In this document: piece after piece, positions 1-10,100 of the stretch
Position numbering within the stretch: the first letter of the stretch is position 1
Layout of the letters: every line of letters starts with the position of its first letter
DNA from: Liolophura sinensis
Lineage: Eukaryota; Mollusca; Polyplacophora; Chitonida; Chitonidae
Assembly (NCBI RefSeq): GCF_032854445.1
Contig: NC_088304.1
Span: 4,218,001-4,282,000, forward strand
Direction of reading: 5' to 3'
DNA length: 64,000 bases
The notes under the pieces: generated by a model
Told to the model about the DNA's origin: nothing
Seen by the model: only the letters and a program-made list of their open reading frames with translations
The model's database searches: none
Made by a program: the position numbers and the translations under genes

Positions 1-549
1 AGCTCAAGGCACAAATGTCTCACTTATCTGAAGATACACAAGTCTCACTCTACTCAAGTTACAAAAGCCTCACTCCTCTCTGGATTAGCAGAGTCCCATG
101 GTCAGATTTAGCTCCGTCTGGCTCTGTGGTTGCGGCCTATTGTCAGGATATGTGTTAAATACCTGGAGAGATCCATAGGCTTGGCCACTGTTGTTTAGGT
201 GAAATATTCTTGAATGGTTTCAGCATAAAACACATATTAATAAACAAATAAATAAATAGATGAGGTATTGTGACCAGTTTTTATCAACACCTTCCTCATG
301 AACATGCATTTTTGTTTAGTTCTGTTTGACTTTCCCAAGATATTCTCATTTAATTGTGCTAAAGCATTTTTCGTCTGCATTGAACTATTTTGATCACTTT
401 ATTAACTGAGAGAAGAGTCAGGACTGTATAACTGCATGTGAGAGTTTTGTTAAGTTTTGGCCATTGATTGGAAATGTCATCATACGGTTATTTGAAAAAA
501 ATTTGTAATATCAGTAGTTCATCTGTGATGTTTTGACCTTGTTTCTCAG
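1..549 (+). other. UBE3B intron, upstream part
   Basis: No exon or RNA gene is visible. The segment is read as intron because a clean acceptor (TTTCTCAG) ends it at 549 and the next exon starts in mid-protein. It holds one degenerate SINE tail at about 196-258. The 5' part of the gene lies outside the window. Confidence 0.7.
196..260 (+). repeat. Family A SINE, 3' fragment
   Basis: The words GTGAAATATTCTTGA and AAATAAATAAATA occur in the same order as at the 3' end of the complete family A copy at 48668-48932. Only the tail is left and it is diverged. Confidence 0.6.
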
Positions 550-674
550 CATTATGAGGGTGATGTGAGTGACCTTGATCTCACCTTTTCCTGTGATGAG
601 GATTTTCTCGGCAAATTGATGACCCATGAGCTGGTGCCTGGGGGCAGGGCGGTGCCTGTAACCAATGACAACAG
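550..674 (+). CDS. UBE3B: UBE3B exon a (first in window)
   Basis: Acceptor TTTCTCAG, then CAT TAT GAG GGT (HYEG). It ends AACAG|GTCAGT after PVTNDN, leaving two bases of the next Arg codon. It encodes the start of the conserved block [20 protein letters not shown] and the GGRAVPVTN motif. Confidence 0.93.
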
Positions 675-3600
675 GTCAGTCAGTGATTGACAGGTTACTT
701 TATTTGATAACGTACGTTGCTGAAAACTTCATAATTTAATAGTTAGAGCAAAGAAAAGCAGAAAAGAATGATGTTCTTTATTTGAAACATGTAGTTCGTA
801 AACAGTCATTGATATGATTAATAAAAAACTATTTTTTTCTTTTCTATACAGAAAAATGTCTTTGAATTGCATGAAAGGTTTTGCTTCATGTGTTGATATT
901 TGATTTTTCTTGCTATTTTTAAGGATAAGCTATGTCCACCAGATGGCACTGTTTAGAATGTACGGACAAATCAAGGACCAATCAGCTGCCTTCATAAGAG
1001 GATTTAAATCCATCATCAATTCTGATTGGCTGATGATGTTCTCAGCTCCTGAGTTGCAAAAATTGATATCTGGAGATACAGTTGACATTGACATAGACGA
1101 TTTGAGGTATGTTTTTGGTACTTAATATAAATCTTGCCACTAATTACTGTGTGTACGTTTAGTTTAATTAAAATCAGATCGGATATGTAAACTAAATAAC
1201 AAGGAAATAACAGTGTGACTAAGCTAAACATTCTCTGTGCCATGGTACTAGTTCACTTCTAGCTGACATGAAGCAGGTCTCTATTCCCATGATGTTGGGT
1301 CACACCGAAGACTTCAAAAATTGTACAGCATCACTACGTGCTTGGCACGGAGAAGTTAGAGAAAGGAAACCAGATTGGTCGGCCCTGTATTAGTCAATGT
1401 TACTGGGTAGGGTGTCATATCTGGTGCCATCAGCATGATACTTCATTGGCCGCAGCCCTTTGGTGAAATGGACTTGCCCTGCCACACGAAGATACAATAT
1501 ATGTACACACAATTTTTGTCATTATAGGACTAAAAAATTGTTAAGTACAACGTAAAATCCCAAGCATACATACATACATAGATGTTATTACCATTCACAT
1601 AACCTTCCTCTCGAGATGTCACTGTGTTGTGTTGATTTGATCAGCAAGTGAATTGGAACATTCTGCATGGGTTCCAGAGCCATTCCATGGGTACACCTCG
1701 CCAGTGCATTAGAACATTCTGCATGGGTTCCAGAGCCATTCCATGGGTACACCTCGCCAGTGCATTGGAACATTTTGTATGTGTTCCAGAGCCATTCCAT
1801 GGGTACACCTCGCCAGTGCATTAGAACATTCTGTATGTGTTCCATAATCATTCCATGGGTACACCTCGCCAGTGCATTAGAACATTCTGTATGTGTTCCA
1901 TAATCATTCCATGGGTACACCTCGCCAGTGCATTGGAACATTCTGTATGTGTTCCATAGCCATTCCATGGGTACACCTCAGACCTTCACATGTTTTGTGT
2001 CACCAGGCGTCACACTCAGTACTACGGTGGTTACCATAACAACCATAAAGTGCATGTGTTCCATAATCATTCCATGGGTACACCTTAGGCCTTCACATGT
2101 TTTGTGTCACCAGGCGTCACACTCAGTACTACGGTGGTTACCATAACAACCATAAGGTGCATGTGTTCCATAATCATTCCATGGGTACACCTCAGACCTT
2201 CGCATGTTTTGTGTCACCAGGCGTCACACTCAGTACTACGGTGGTTACCATAACAACCACAAGGTGATATGCTGGTTATGGGACATCCTCAACCGGGATT
2301 TCTCACAGGAGGAGAAAGGACTTTTCCTGAAGGTAGGGTCACTGAACATTACTTACCCTACCCCTCTAAGCTCCCTCTGTTTTAGATTCTTAATCACTCA
2401 GGTAGGGTGCAGATACATGAATACTTCCCTTTTCAGTGTGACCTTGAATTCCTTTCAGGCTGTGCTCGGTTTCCTCCCAACATAATACTGGTCGCCGTCA
2501 TATAAGGAAGTATTCTTGAGTATAGCATAAAGCACCAATCAGATATAAAGGAATTGAAGATGTGACTCTGAAAACTCTGAAACAGTTAAAATCAAATCAG
2601 GATTTCTGGATTGGAATTGGCAGATAAGTGAGATTGTGAGATGTTTTGATATGAATAACCTAAAGTATTTTTGCAAAATGCAAGACACAAAAATTTGCAG
2701 CTGCCTTGCTCACAATGTTTAGTATGTACATGTAAAAATGCACTTTTATACTTAACATAAAACTCAAGATAAGTGTGTCAGTTGAAAAGTGCTTAACTTT
2801 AGGTGACATACACTTTATTTTATACATGTCATTTTATGTTCATACTGAAAATATTTTTAAGCATTTACGGATTACTTCATACTGTGTGAAAAAGTTGAGT
2901 GAATTATGTTCTTGGAAGGTGAATCAAATTAATTGTTGTTCATCACATTTGTAAACAGTTTGTGACCAGTTGCTCTAAACCACCTCTGCTAGGCTTTGCA
3001 AATCTGGAACCTCCATTTTCCATCAGATGTGTGGAAGTCAGCGATGATCAGGTAAGTGCAAAATGTTCTGCACAGCTAGTTACCTCCCTTGATGAGGTCA
3101 TTTGATCATCAAATGACCTATCCATACAATACATATGCGCAACCCTGTCAACACTTCAATGTACCCGTGGGAAGATATGTCAGCAGCCTGCAGATGGTCA
3201 TGGGTTCCCTCGGGTTTTGCCCAGATTCCTCCCAACGTAATGCTGGCCTCTGTCGTATAAATGAAGTATGCTTGAGTACTGAGTAAAACAATAAACAAAT
3301 AAATACTTCTGCCTACCAATGATTCAAAATAACACCCCTTCTGTAGGGCTCCTGAAGTTAGATGTCTTATCAGTCTGCCTCATCAGTGAATGTCTTCCCT
3401 GTGCCTTATCAGTGAATGTTTTCTGTCTGCCTTACCAGTGAATATTTTCTGTCTGCCTCATCAGTGAATATTTTCTGTCTGCCTCATGAGTGAATGTTTT
3501 CTGTCTACCATATCAGTGAATGTTTTCTGTCTACCCTATCAGTGAATGTTTTCTGTCTGCCCTATCAGTGAATGTTTTCTGTCTGCCTCATCAGTGAATG

Positions 3601-4097
3601 TTTTCTGTCTGCCCTATCATTGAATGTTTTCTGTCTGCCTGATCAGTGAATGTTTTCTGTCTGCCTGATCAGTGAATGTTTTCTGTCTGCCCTATCAGTG
3701 AATGTTTTCTGTCTGCCTGATCAGTGAATGTTTTCTGTCTGCCCTATCAGTGAATGTTTTCTGTCTGCCTCATCAGTGAATGTTTTCTGTCTGCCTTATC
3801 AGTGAATGTTTTCTGTCTGCCCTGTCAGTGAATGTTTTTTGTCTGCCCCATCAGTGAATGTTTTCTGTCTGCCCTATCAGTGAATGTTGTCTGTCTTCCT
3901 CACAGGACACAGGAGACACAGTAGGAAGTGTCCTGAAGGGTTTCTTCAACATCAAGAGGCGTGACCCAATTGGAAGACTACCCACCTCTTCCACCTGCTT
4001 TAACCTTCTCAAACTTCCCAACTATCAGAAAAAAGGCACGCTGAAAGAAAAGCTACGCTATGCCATCCATTCCAACACAGGTTTTGAGTTGTCATGA
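550..4097 (+). CDS. UBE3B: UBE3B-type HECT E3 ubiquitin ligase, C-terminal part (partial gene)
   Basis: Five exons (550-674, 924-1106, 2221-2332, 2959-3051, 3906-4097) join to 705 bp, 235 codons with the stop. They encode most of the HECT catalytic domain. All junctions are GT-AG and all phases agree. The protein runs from [14 protein letters not shown] through [21 protein letters not shown] and [10 protein letters not shown] to the end GFELS. The active-site motif [14 protein letters not shown] has its thioester Cys at 3996-3998. The segment [19 protein letters not shown] is typical of UBE3B; UBE3C and UBE3A differ there. The family transfers ubiquitin from an E2 through this cysteine to lysines on substrates. 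The N-terminal part, where UBE3B has an IQ motif, is outside the window. Introns 2 and 4 carry tandem arrays that touch the coding exons. Assignment to UBE3B is by remembered family sequence; a search would settle paralogy. Confidence 0.93.
924..1106 (+). CDS. UBE3B: UBE3B exon b
   Basis: Acceptor TTTTTAAG, donor GAG|GTATGT. Reads [19 protein letters not shown] to [13 protein letters not shown]. The phase (1 base in, 2 bases out) matches its neighbours. Confidence 0.94.
1231..1520. other. Intronic sequence, possible old dispersed repeat
   Basis: Lies in UBE3B intron 2. It has no coding potential that fits the gene. The composition, richer in GC than the flanks, suggests an old interspersed repeat, but I found no second copy in the window, so the call is weak. 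Confidence 0.25.
1625..1985 (+). repeat. 56-bp tandem array in UBE3B intron 2
   Basis: About six units of 56 bp. The word CCATTCCATGGGTACACCT recurs at about 1680, 1736, 1792, 1848, 1904 and 1960. Each unit also carries GCCAGTGCATT and GAACATTCTG. The last unit passes directly into the 107-bp repeat that contains copies of the next exon. Confidence 0.95.
1981..2266 (+). repeat. 107-bp triplication carrying UBE3B exon c acceptor and 5' end
   Basis: The acceptor plus exon start (GTGTCACCAG|GCGTCACACT) occurs at 2007, 2114 and 2221, exactly 107 bp apart. Each copy is followed by about 45 bp that match the exon ([10 protein letters not shown]). The first two copies then pass into the TTCCATAATCATTCCATGGG part of the upstream 56-bp unit and have no donor. 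Only the third copy continues as the real exon. Use of copy 1 would reach an in-frame TAG at 2086-2088. Use of copy 2 would read on in a shifted frame to a stop. Confidence 0.95.
2221..2332 (+). CDS. UBE3B: UBE3B exon c
   Basis: Acceptor CACCAG, donor CTGAAG|GTAGGG. Reads [20 protein letters not shown] to EEKGLFLK. It is the third and only complete copy of the acceptor region in a 107-bp triplication. Confidence 0.93.
2456..2551 (+). repeat. Family A SINE, 3' fragment
   Basis: GGTTTCCTCCCAACATAATA, TATTCTTGAGTA and CACCAATCAGATA align in order with the 3' half of the full copy at 48668-48932. It lies in UBE3B intron 3. Confidence 0.8.
2959..3051 (+). CDS. UBE3B: UBE3B exon d
   Basis: Acceptor GTAAACAG, donor GATCAG|GTAAGT. 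31 codons, phase 0 on both sides: [13 protein letters not shown] to [19 protein letters not shown] is a hallmark of HECT C-lobes of this group. Confidence 0.95.
3165..3305 (+). repeat. Family A SINE, 5'-truncated
   Basis: GTGGGAAGATATGTCAGCAG, CCTGCAGATGGTCATGGG, CTCCCAACGTAATGCTGG and a tail of AATAAACAAATAAATA follow the family A order. The tRNA-like head is missing. Confidence 0.85.
3372..3905 (+). repeat. 26-bp tandem array ending at the acceptor of the last UBE3B exon
   Basis: About 20 units of GTGAATGTTTTCTGTCTGCC plus CTATCA or a variant, period 26 bp (for example 3541 and 3567). Each unit has a pyrimidine-rich run followed by TCAG. The last unit, GTTGTCTGTCTTCCTCACAG, is itself the functional acceptor that ends at 3905. 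Confidence 0.95.
3906..4097 (+). CDS. UBE3B: UBE3B last exon (catalytic Cys and C-terminus)
   Basis: Acceptor TTCCTCACAG. 63 codons plus TGA at 4095-4097: [18 protein letters not shown], then [14 protein letters not shown], then the end NTGFELS. The catalytic Cys codon TGC is at 3996-3998. The acceptor belongs to the last unit of a 26-bp tandem array. Confidence 0.96.
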   Translation, partial: DTGDTVGSVLKGFFNIKRRDPIGRLPTSSTCFNLLKLPNYQKKGTLKEKLRYAIHSNTGFELS

Positions 4098-5386
4098 CGA
4101 CCGAAGATGATAGTGTTTTCGTGGAGACATTTTGTGCACACCCATATGATGCTTTGTGTGTACTTGTGTTTTCACAATGTGAAAGGGATGTCTGTATGAC
4201 CCAAAACATCCTTTTCTTTGTGCAGTGAGTATGAGAGAGTCAAGTTGCAACATTACATCATCAGGGTGATATTCCTTTTGTCAGGACGTCATGACCAGTA
4301 TATGAAATAATGAAATTATCCAAAAACACAACTTTAATATCCTGATTTTAATTTCTTTGCTGAAAGTCGTGTAAAATGTATATTTCAGGAAATAAGTTAT
4401 CACTTTTGGATCAAATTAATTATAGTATATACCTGTCTATGTTGAATTCCAGTGATTGAATAAGATGACGATGTCATGAGCCACAGCATTGTAATGTGGC
4501 AACTCGAGAAACTTTTAGCACCAAAATTATGTTATTAACCAATTGTTAATAACACAACAGTTTTTGATCTCAGATTTCTGTGTTCTTTAGCAAAACAAAG
4601 TAGTGTGTCACTCTAATTCTACCATTGAAAATAACAGTGAACACTTTCAGCACATACCACTTACATGTACAGTTTGTAGAGTGCGTGAGCTGTGATACAT
4701 CAACAGTTGCTTCCCTTTGTGTAAACATTCACTCATTCCAGTACCTATCTTAATACTTTATATTGTGACAGGAAACAATAGTTCTTCTATATTTTCTGTT
4801 TTCCTCATGTCATTTATTGGTATTAAAATTAGGTATTGGGGTGAAAGGAAATTTACGTGCACAAGTGCATGTACTCTGATGGGTACAGGTATAATGCAAT
4901 ATTGTGGTTACCTATTGTGATGAGCGTTTTTGTGAACAATAGCCTATACATGTAAGTAACAGTGCCAAGACAAGCCATGCCCTGTAGTTAACTGTTCAGG
5001 GAATACATGTATCTCTTAAAGAGCTTTGAACGCTATTTTGAGCAGTAATACCTTGTTCACACGGCCATGCTTTGGTTTAACCTGCGAAAATGGCTTTGAG
5101 CCAGTTTGATGTTGCCCAGGTGAAGAAAAAAGTGGGGTCATTTAATCCGATTTATTTGCCCAAGCTAGCGACGTCGGTTTAAGCCAGTTTCAGGGCTTGA
5201 GCGGGGTCCAGTGCCTTTCATTGTTGTAAATATCCAGAATATTCACAAAATTTCGTAATACATCAGTGTTCCAATCAAAGGCATTTTGTGTTGGTCAGTT
5301 AGTACTCTTCCAAAAACTCAGATGATATTTTACCTTTAGGCATCAAATATTTTCATGGTTTTGCTGGTTATTTTTGCTAGGAGCCT
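4098..5386 (+). other. Presumed UBE3B 3' UTR and downstream DNA
   Basis: Follows the stop codon. No second gene is seen, the reading frames are short and the sequence is AT-rich. I did not find a convincing polyadenylation signal with a downstream element, so the end of the transcript is unknown. Confidence 0.45.
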
Positions 5387-5602
5387 CTCTCACCAATGTG
5401 GTTGCTATGAGTTCAAGTCCACCTCATGCTAGCTTCCTCTCCGACCATACGTGGGAAGGTCTACCGGCAGCCTGCAGATGATGTGGGTTTCCCTGGGCTC
5501 TGCCAGGTTTTCTTCCACCATGAAGTTGACTGCCGTCATAAAGGTGAAATATTCTTGAGGATGGTGTAAAACACTAATCAAATAAATAAATAAATAAATC
5601 AT
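5387..5602 (+). repeat. Family A SINE, nearly complete
   Basis: Begins at CCTCTCTCACCAATGTGG, has a B-box-like GAGTTCAAGTCC, then TACGTGGGAAGGTCTACC and CACTAATCAAATAAATAAAT. Only the A-box part of the tRNA-like head is lost. Confidence 0.9.
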
Positions 5603-6310
5603 TCAAACAAAGTGATTGAAGTAGGAACTCAAGTGTAGAGAACAACCCTTGAAAGTTTTCTAGTCCAAATCGGAAAAGGAGTAGGTAATTTTAAGACACC
5701 GGTGATCCGAGAACTGTTTTGAATTATATTCGTTCATGTAAATATATGTAACTGTTTAGAGTTTTTGTGTACGTTTTGTATAAATCATGTAGAAAATTTC
5801 TGTACATTCATGTATATTCTGCCAATTCTGAAGTTGTAAATTTTGTAAAGTAAATATATATATATATATATATATATGTATACTAAAAGAATGTATATCT
5901 GAAACACTGGGTTGTCTGTTGTGTGTATAAACTTAGCTATGTCCCTAGCCCTGAACTACCATGACAGCATATGTTGTGAAGACCTAAAGTGTTCTTGCCT
6001 AAGAGCTACTTAACATTAAGTACGCTTCATGAAGCTGGGCCCAGGTTTACTGCGACTGTCAGGCCATCAACTAATGAGGTTGCATGTACAAATCCAGCTT
6101 TTTCTGGGTCAACTGTGACTTTGTCGTGTGCCATAGGTGGTTAACTGAAGACACACCACATTCCTCCACCTACAAATCCCACACCCACAAATCTGATCTT
6201 GTGAGTGAAAATTTCTTCTTTATAGCATGAAATACCTGTCAAATAAATAAATAAATTTACTTTACATTATAACAATATTAAGTTTGGCTTATGCTGACTA
6301 CTTTTCCAGT
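5603..6310. other. Intergenic DNA with a TA microsatellite
   Basis: No gene seen. A (TA)n run lies at about 5850-5878. A short AAATAAATAAATAAAT run at about 6241-6256 could be the tail of an old SINE. Confidence 0.5.
5850..5878. repeat. (TA)n microsatellite
   Basis: About 14 TA dinucleotides in a row. Confidence 0.95.
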
Positions 6311-6460
6311 CATAAGTGGGAAGGTCTCTGGCAGCAACCTGTGAATGCTTGTGAGTTTCCCCCGGGCTCTGCCAGGTTACCACCCACTATAATACTGGCC
6401 GCCATTGTATAAGTGAAGTAGTTTTGAATACGGCATGAAGTACTAGTCAAAGAAAGAAAT
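6311..6460 (+). repeat. Family A SINE, 5'-truncated
   Basis: GTGGGAAGGTCTCTGGCAGC, TTTCCCCCGGGCTCTGCCAG and ATAATACTGGCCGCC followed by GTATAAGTGAAG keep the family order. The tail is diverged (CAAAGAAAGAAATA). Confidence 0.85.
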
Positions 6461-6476
6461 AATAATATGTTATTCA

Positions 6477-6598
6477 CATGCAAGAAGTCAGTAGTCATGA
6501 GATTAAACTGTCCAATACACATGCAAGAAGTCACTAATCATGAGATTAAACTGTCCAATACACATGCAAGAAGTCACTAGTCATGAGATAAACAGTCT
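6477..6598 (+). repeat. 43-bp tandem triplet
   Basis: CACATGCAAGAAGTCA recurs with a 43-bp period (CAAGAAG at 6481, 6524 and 6567), each followed by CATGAGATTAAAC or a variant. Confidence 0.95.
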
Positions 6599-6721
6599 GA
6601 TACCTGTGCTGGAAGACAGAAATATTTGTTTAAACTTTGTTCAGTTGTTTAATTGGGGGTTTGAAACAGCTTTCCTCAAAGTTTGAGTCATATCTTGATG
6701 GTGTCTCCTGGTAGCAGGTAG

Positions 6722-6880
6722 ACTCAGTGTCAGTATATTTATAGTGCTGCCTCACTGGAGCACCATGCCGAAGACACCGGACACCACATACCACCCAGTC
6801 ACATTGTACTGACTCCTGGTTAACCAGTACTTCAGCTGCATCTCTCGTGCTCAGCACCAAAGGAGACAGTATCAAGGTTG
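6722..6880 (+). repeat. Family C dispersed repeat
   Basis: Contains GTGCTGCCTCACTGGAGCAC and ATGCCGAAGACACCGGACAC. Related words occur in reverse orientation at 25440-25660 (TTCTTCGGCATGATA) and 57790-57960. The class is unknown, and recognition rests on these in-window matches. Confidence 0.55.
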
Positions 6881-7187
6881 TCAGTTTTAGGCCTATCCTT
6901 GAGCTACAATGGGCTCAAATCATTTTTTTCACCACAACATAAAAGAGCCTTTGACCAAGGAGGTCACAGGCTCAAATCCACCTTTTGCTAGTTAAATTGC
7001 AGGTTTTGGTCTTTAGTGGCAGTTACACTAGGAACAATTGGCAGGTTGAGGCTGGCTAAAGACAGCTCAGATGTTTGTAGTAGCGAAAAAAAATGGTGAG
7101 GTAAACTGGATAATGACTTGGTTTAGTCCACCATATTCACTCGTCTGAATGCAAAACAATTGCCGGGTTGAGATGAATACTAATATC

Positions 7188-10100
7188 TAATGTGAAAGGT
7201 GTGAGTTTGCAACTCCTGTACAGGTGAATCAAACATTAGCTCTACCGATTCACTTGGGACTACTAGTGTAAAAGCAAACGGACAAAGTGGTGAATTTAAC
7301 TGAGCTGGCTGAGATGTGAAAGGTGTGAGTTTGCAACTCCTGTACAGGTGAATCAAACGTTAGCTCTACCGATTCACTTGGGACTACTAGTGTAAAAGCA
7401 AACAGACAAATTGGTGAATTTAACTGAGCCGGCTGAGATGTGAAAGGTGTGAGTTTGCAACTCCTGTATAGGCGAATCAAACATTAGCTCTACCGATTCA
7501 CTTGGGACTACTAGTGTAAAAGCAAACAGACAAATTGGTGAATTTAACTGGGCTGGCTGAGATGTGAAAGGTATGAGTTTGCAACTCCTGTATAGGCGAA
7601 TCAAACATTAGCTCTACCGATTCACTTGGGACTACTAATGTAAAAGCAAACAGACAAATTGGTGAATTTAACTGAGGCCGCTGAGATGTGAAAGGTATGA
7701 GTTTGCAACTCCTGTATAGGCGAATCAAACATTAGCTCTACCGATTCACTTGGGACTACTAGTGTAAAAGCAAACAGACAAATTGGTGAATTTAACTGAG
7801 CTGGCTGAGATGTGAAAGGTGTGAGTTTGCAACTCCTGGATAGGCAAATCAAACATTAGCTCTACTGATTCACTTGGGACTACTAGTGTAAAAGCAAACA
7901 GACAAATTGGTGAATTTAACTGAGGCGGCTGAGATGTGAAAGGTGTGAGTTTACAACTCCTGTATAGGCGAATCAAACATTAGCTCTACCGATTCACTTG
8001 GGACTACTAGTGTAAAAGCAAACAGACAAATTGGTGAATTTAACTGAGGCGGCTGAGATGTGAAAGGTGTGAGTTTGCAACTCCTGGATAGGCAAATCAA
8101 ACATTAGCTTTACCGATTCACTTGGCACTACTAGTGTAAAAGCAAACAGACAAATTGGTGAATTTAACTGAGCCGGCTGAGATGTGAAAGGTATGAGTTT
8201 GCAACTCCTGTATAGGCGAATCAAACATTAGCTCTACCGATTCACTTGGCACTACTAGTGTAAAAGCAAACAGACAAATTGGTGAATTTAACTGAGCCGG
8301 CTGAGATGTGAAAGGTGTGAGTTTGCAACTCCTGTGTAGGCGAATCAAACATTAGCTCTACCGATTCACTTGGCACTACTAGTGTAAAAGCAAACAGACA
8401 AATTGGTGAATTTAACTGAGCCGGCTGAGATGTGAAAGGTGTGAGTTTGCAACTCCTGTATAGGCAAATCAAACATTAGCTCTACCGATTCACTTGGGAC
8501 TACTAGCATAAAAGCAAACAGACAAATTGGTGAATTTAACTGAGCTGGCTGAGATGTGAAAGGTACGAGTTTACAACTCCTGTATAGGCGAATCAAACAT
8601 TAGCTCTACCGATTCACTTGGGACTACTAGTGTAAAAGCAAACAGACAAATTGGTGAATTTAACTGAGCTGGCTGAGATGTGAAAGGTGTGAGTTTGCAA
8701 CTCCTGGATAGGCAAATCAAACATTAGCTCTACCGATTCACTTGGGACTACTAGTGTAAAAGCAAACAGACAAATTGGTGAAATTAACTGAGCTGGCTGA
8801 GATGTAAAAGGTATGAGTTTGCAACTCCTGGATAGGCGAATCAAACATTAGCTCTACCGATTCACTTGGGACTACTAGTGTAAAAGCAAACAGACAAATT
8901 GGTGAATTTAACTGAGCTGGCTGAGATGTGAAAGGTATGAGTTTGCAACTCCTGTATAGGCAAATCAAACATTAGCTCTACTGATTCACTTGGGACTACT
9001 AGTGTAAAAGCAAACAGACAAATTGGTGAATTTAACTGGGCTGGCTGAGATGTGAAAGGTATGAGTTTGCAACTCCTGGATAGGCAAATCAAACATTAGC
9101 TTTACCGATTCACTTGGCACTACTAGTGTAAAAGCAAACAGACAAATTGGTGAATTTAACTGAGCCGGCTGAGATGTGAAAGGTATGAGTTTGCAACTCC
9201 TGTATAGGCGAATCAAACATTAGCTCTACCGATTCACTTGGCACTACTAGTGTAAAAGCAAACAGACAAATTGGTGAATTTAACTGAGCCGGCTGAGATG
9301 TGAAAGGTGTGAGTTTGCAACTCCTGTATAGGCAAATCAAACATTAGCTCTACCGATTCACTTGGGACTACTAGCATAAAAGCAAACAGACAAATTGGTG
9401 AATTTAACTGAGCTGGCTGAGATGTGAAAGGTACGAGTTTACAACTCCTGTATAGGCGAATCAAACATTAGCTCTACCGATTCACTTGGGACTACTAGTG
9501 TAAAAGCAAACAGACAAATTGGTGAATTTAACTGAGCTGGCTGAGATGTGAAAGGTGTGAGTTTGCAACTCCTGGATAGGCAAATCAAACATTAGCTCTA
9601 CCGATTCACTTGGGACTACTAGTGTAAAAGCAAACAGACAAATTGGTGAAATTAACTGAGCTGGCTGAGATGTAAAAGGTATGAGTTTGCAACTCCTGGA
9701 TAGGCGAATCAAACATTAGCTCTACCGATTCACTTGGGACTACTAGTGTAAAAGCAAACAGACAAATTGGTGAATTTAACTGAGCTGGCTGAGATGTGAA
9801 AGGTATGAGTTTGCAACTCCTGTATAGGCAAATCAAACATTAGCTCTACTGATTCACTTGGGACTACTAGTGTAAAAGCAAACAGACAAATTGGTGAATT
9901 TAACTGGGCTGGCTGAGATGTGAAAGGTATGAGTTTGCAACTCCTGTATAGGCGAATCAAACATTAGCTCTACCGATTCACTTGGGACTACTAGTGTAAA
10001 AGCAAACAGACAAATTGGTGAATTTAACTGAGCTGGCTGAGATGTAAAAGGTATGAGTTTGCAACTCCTGTACAGGTGAATCAAACATTAGCTCTACCGA

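Noticed and set aside
1588-1968. 126-codon minus-strand frame
   Set aside because: It arises from the 56-bp intronic array and has no support as a gene.
6630-6875. 81-codon minus-strand frame
   Set aside because: It lies across a family C repeat and has no known domain.
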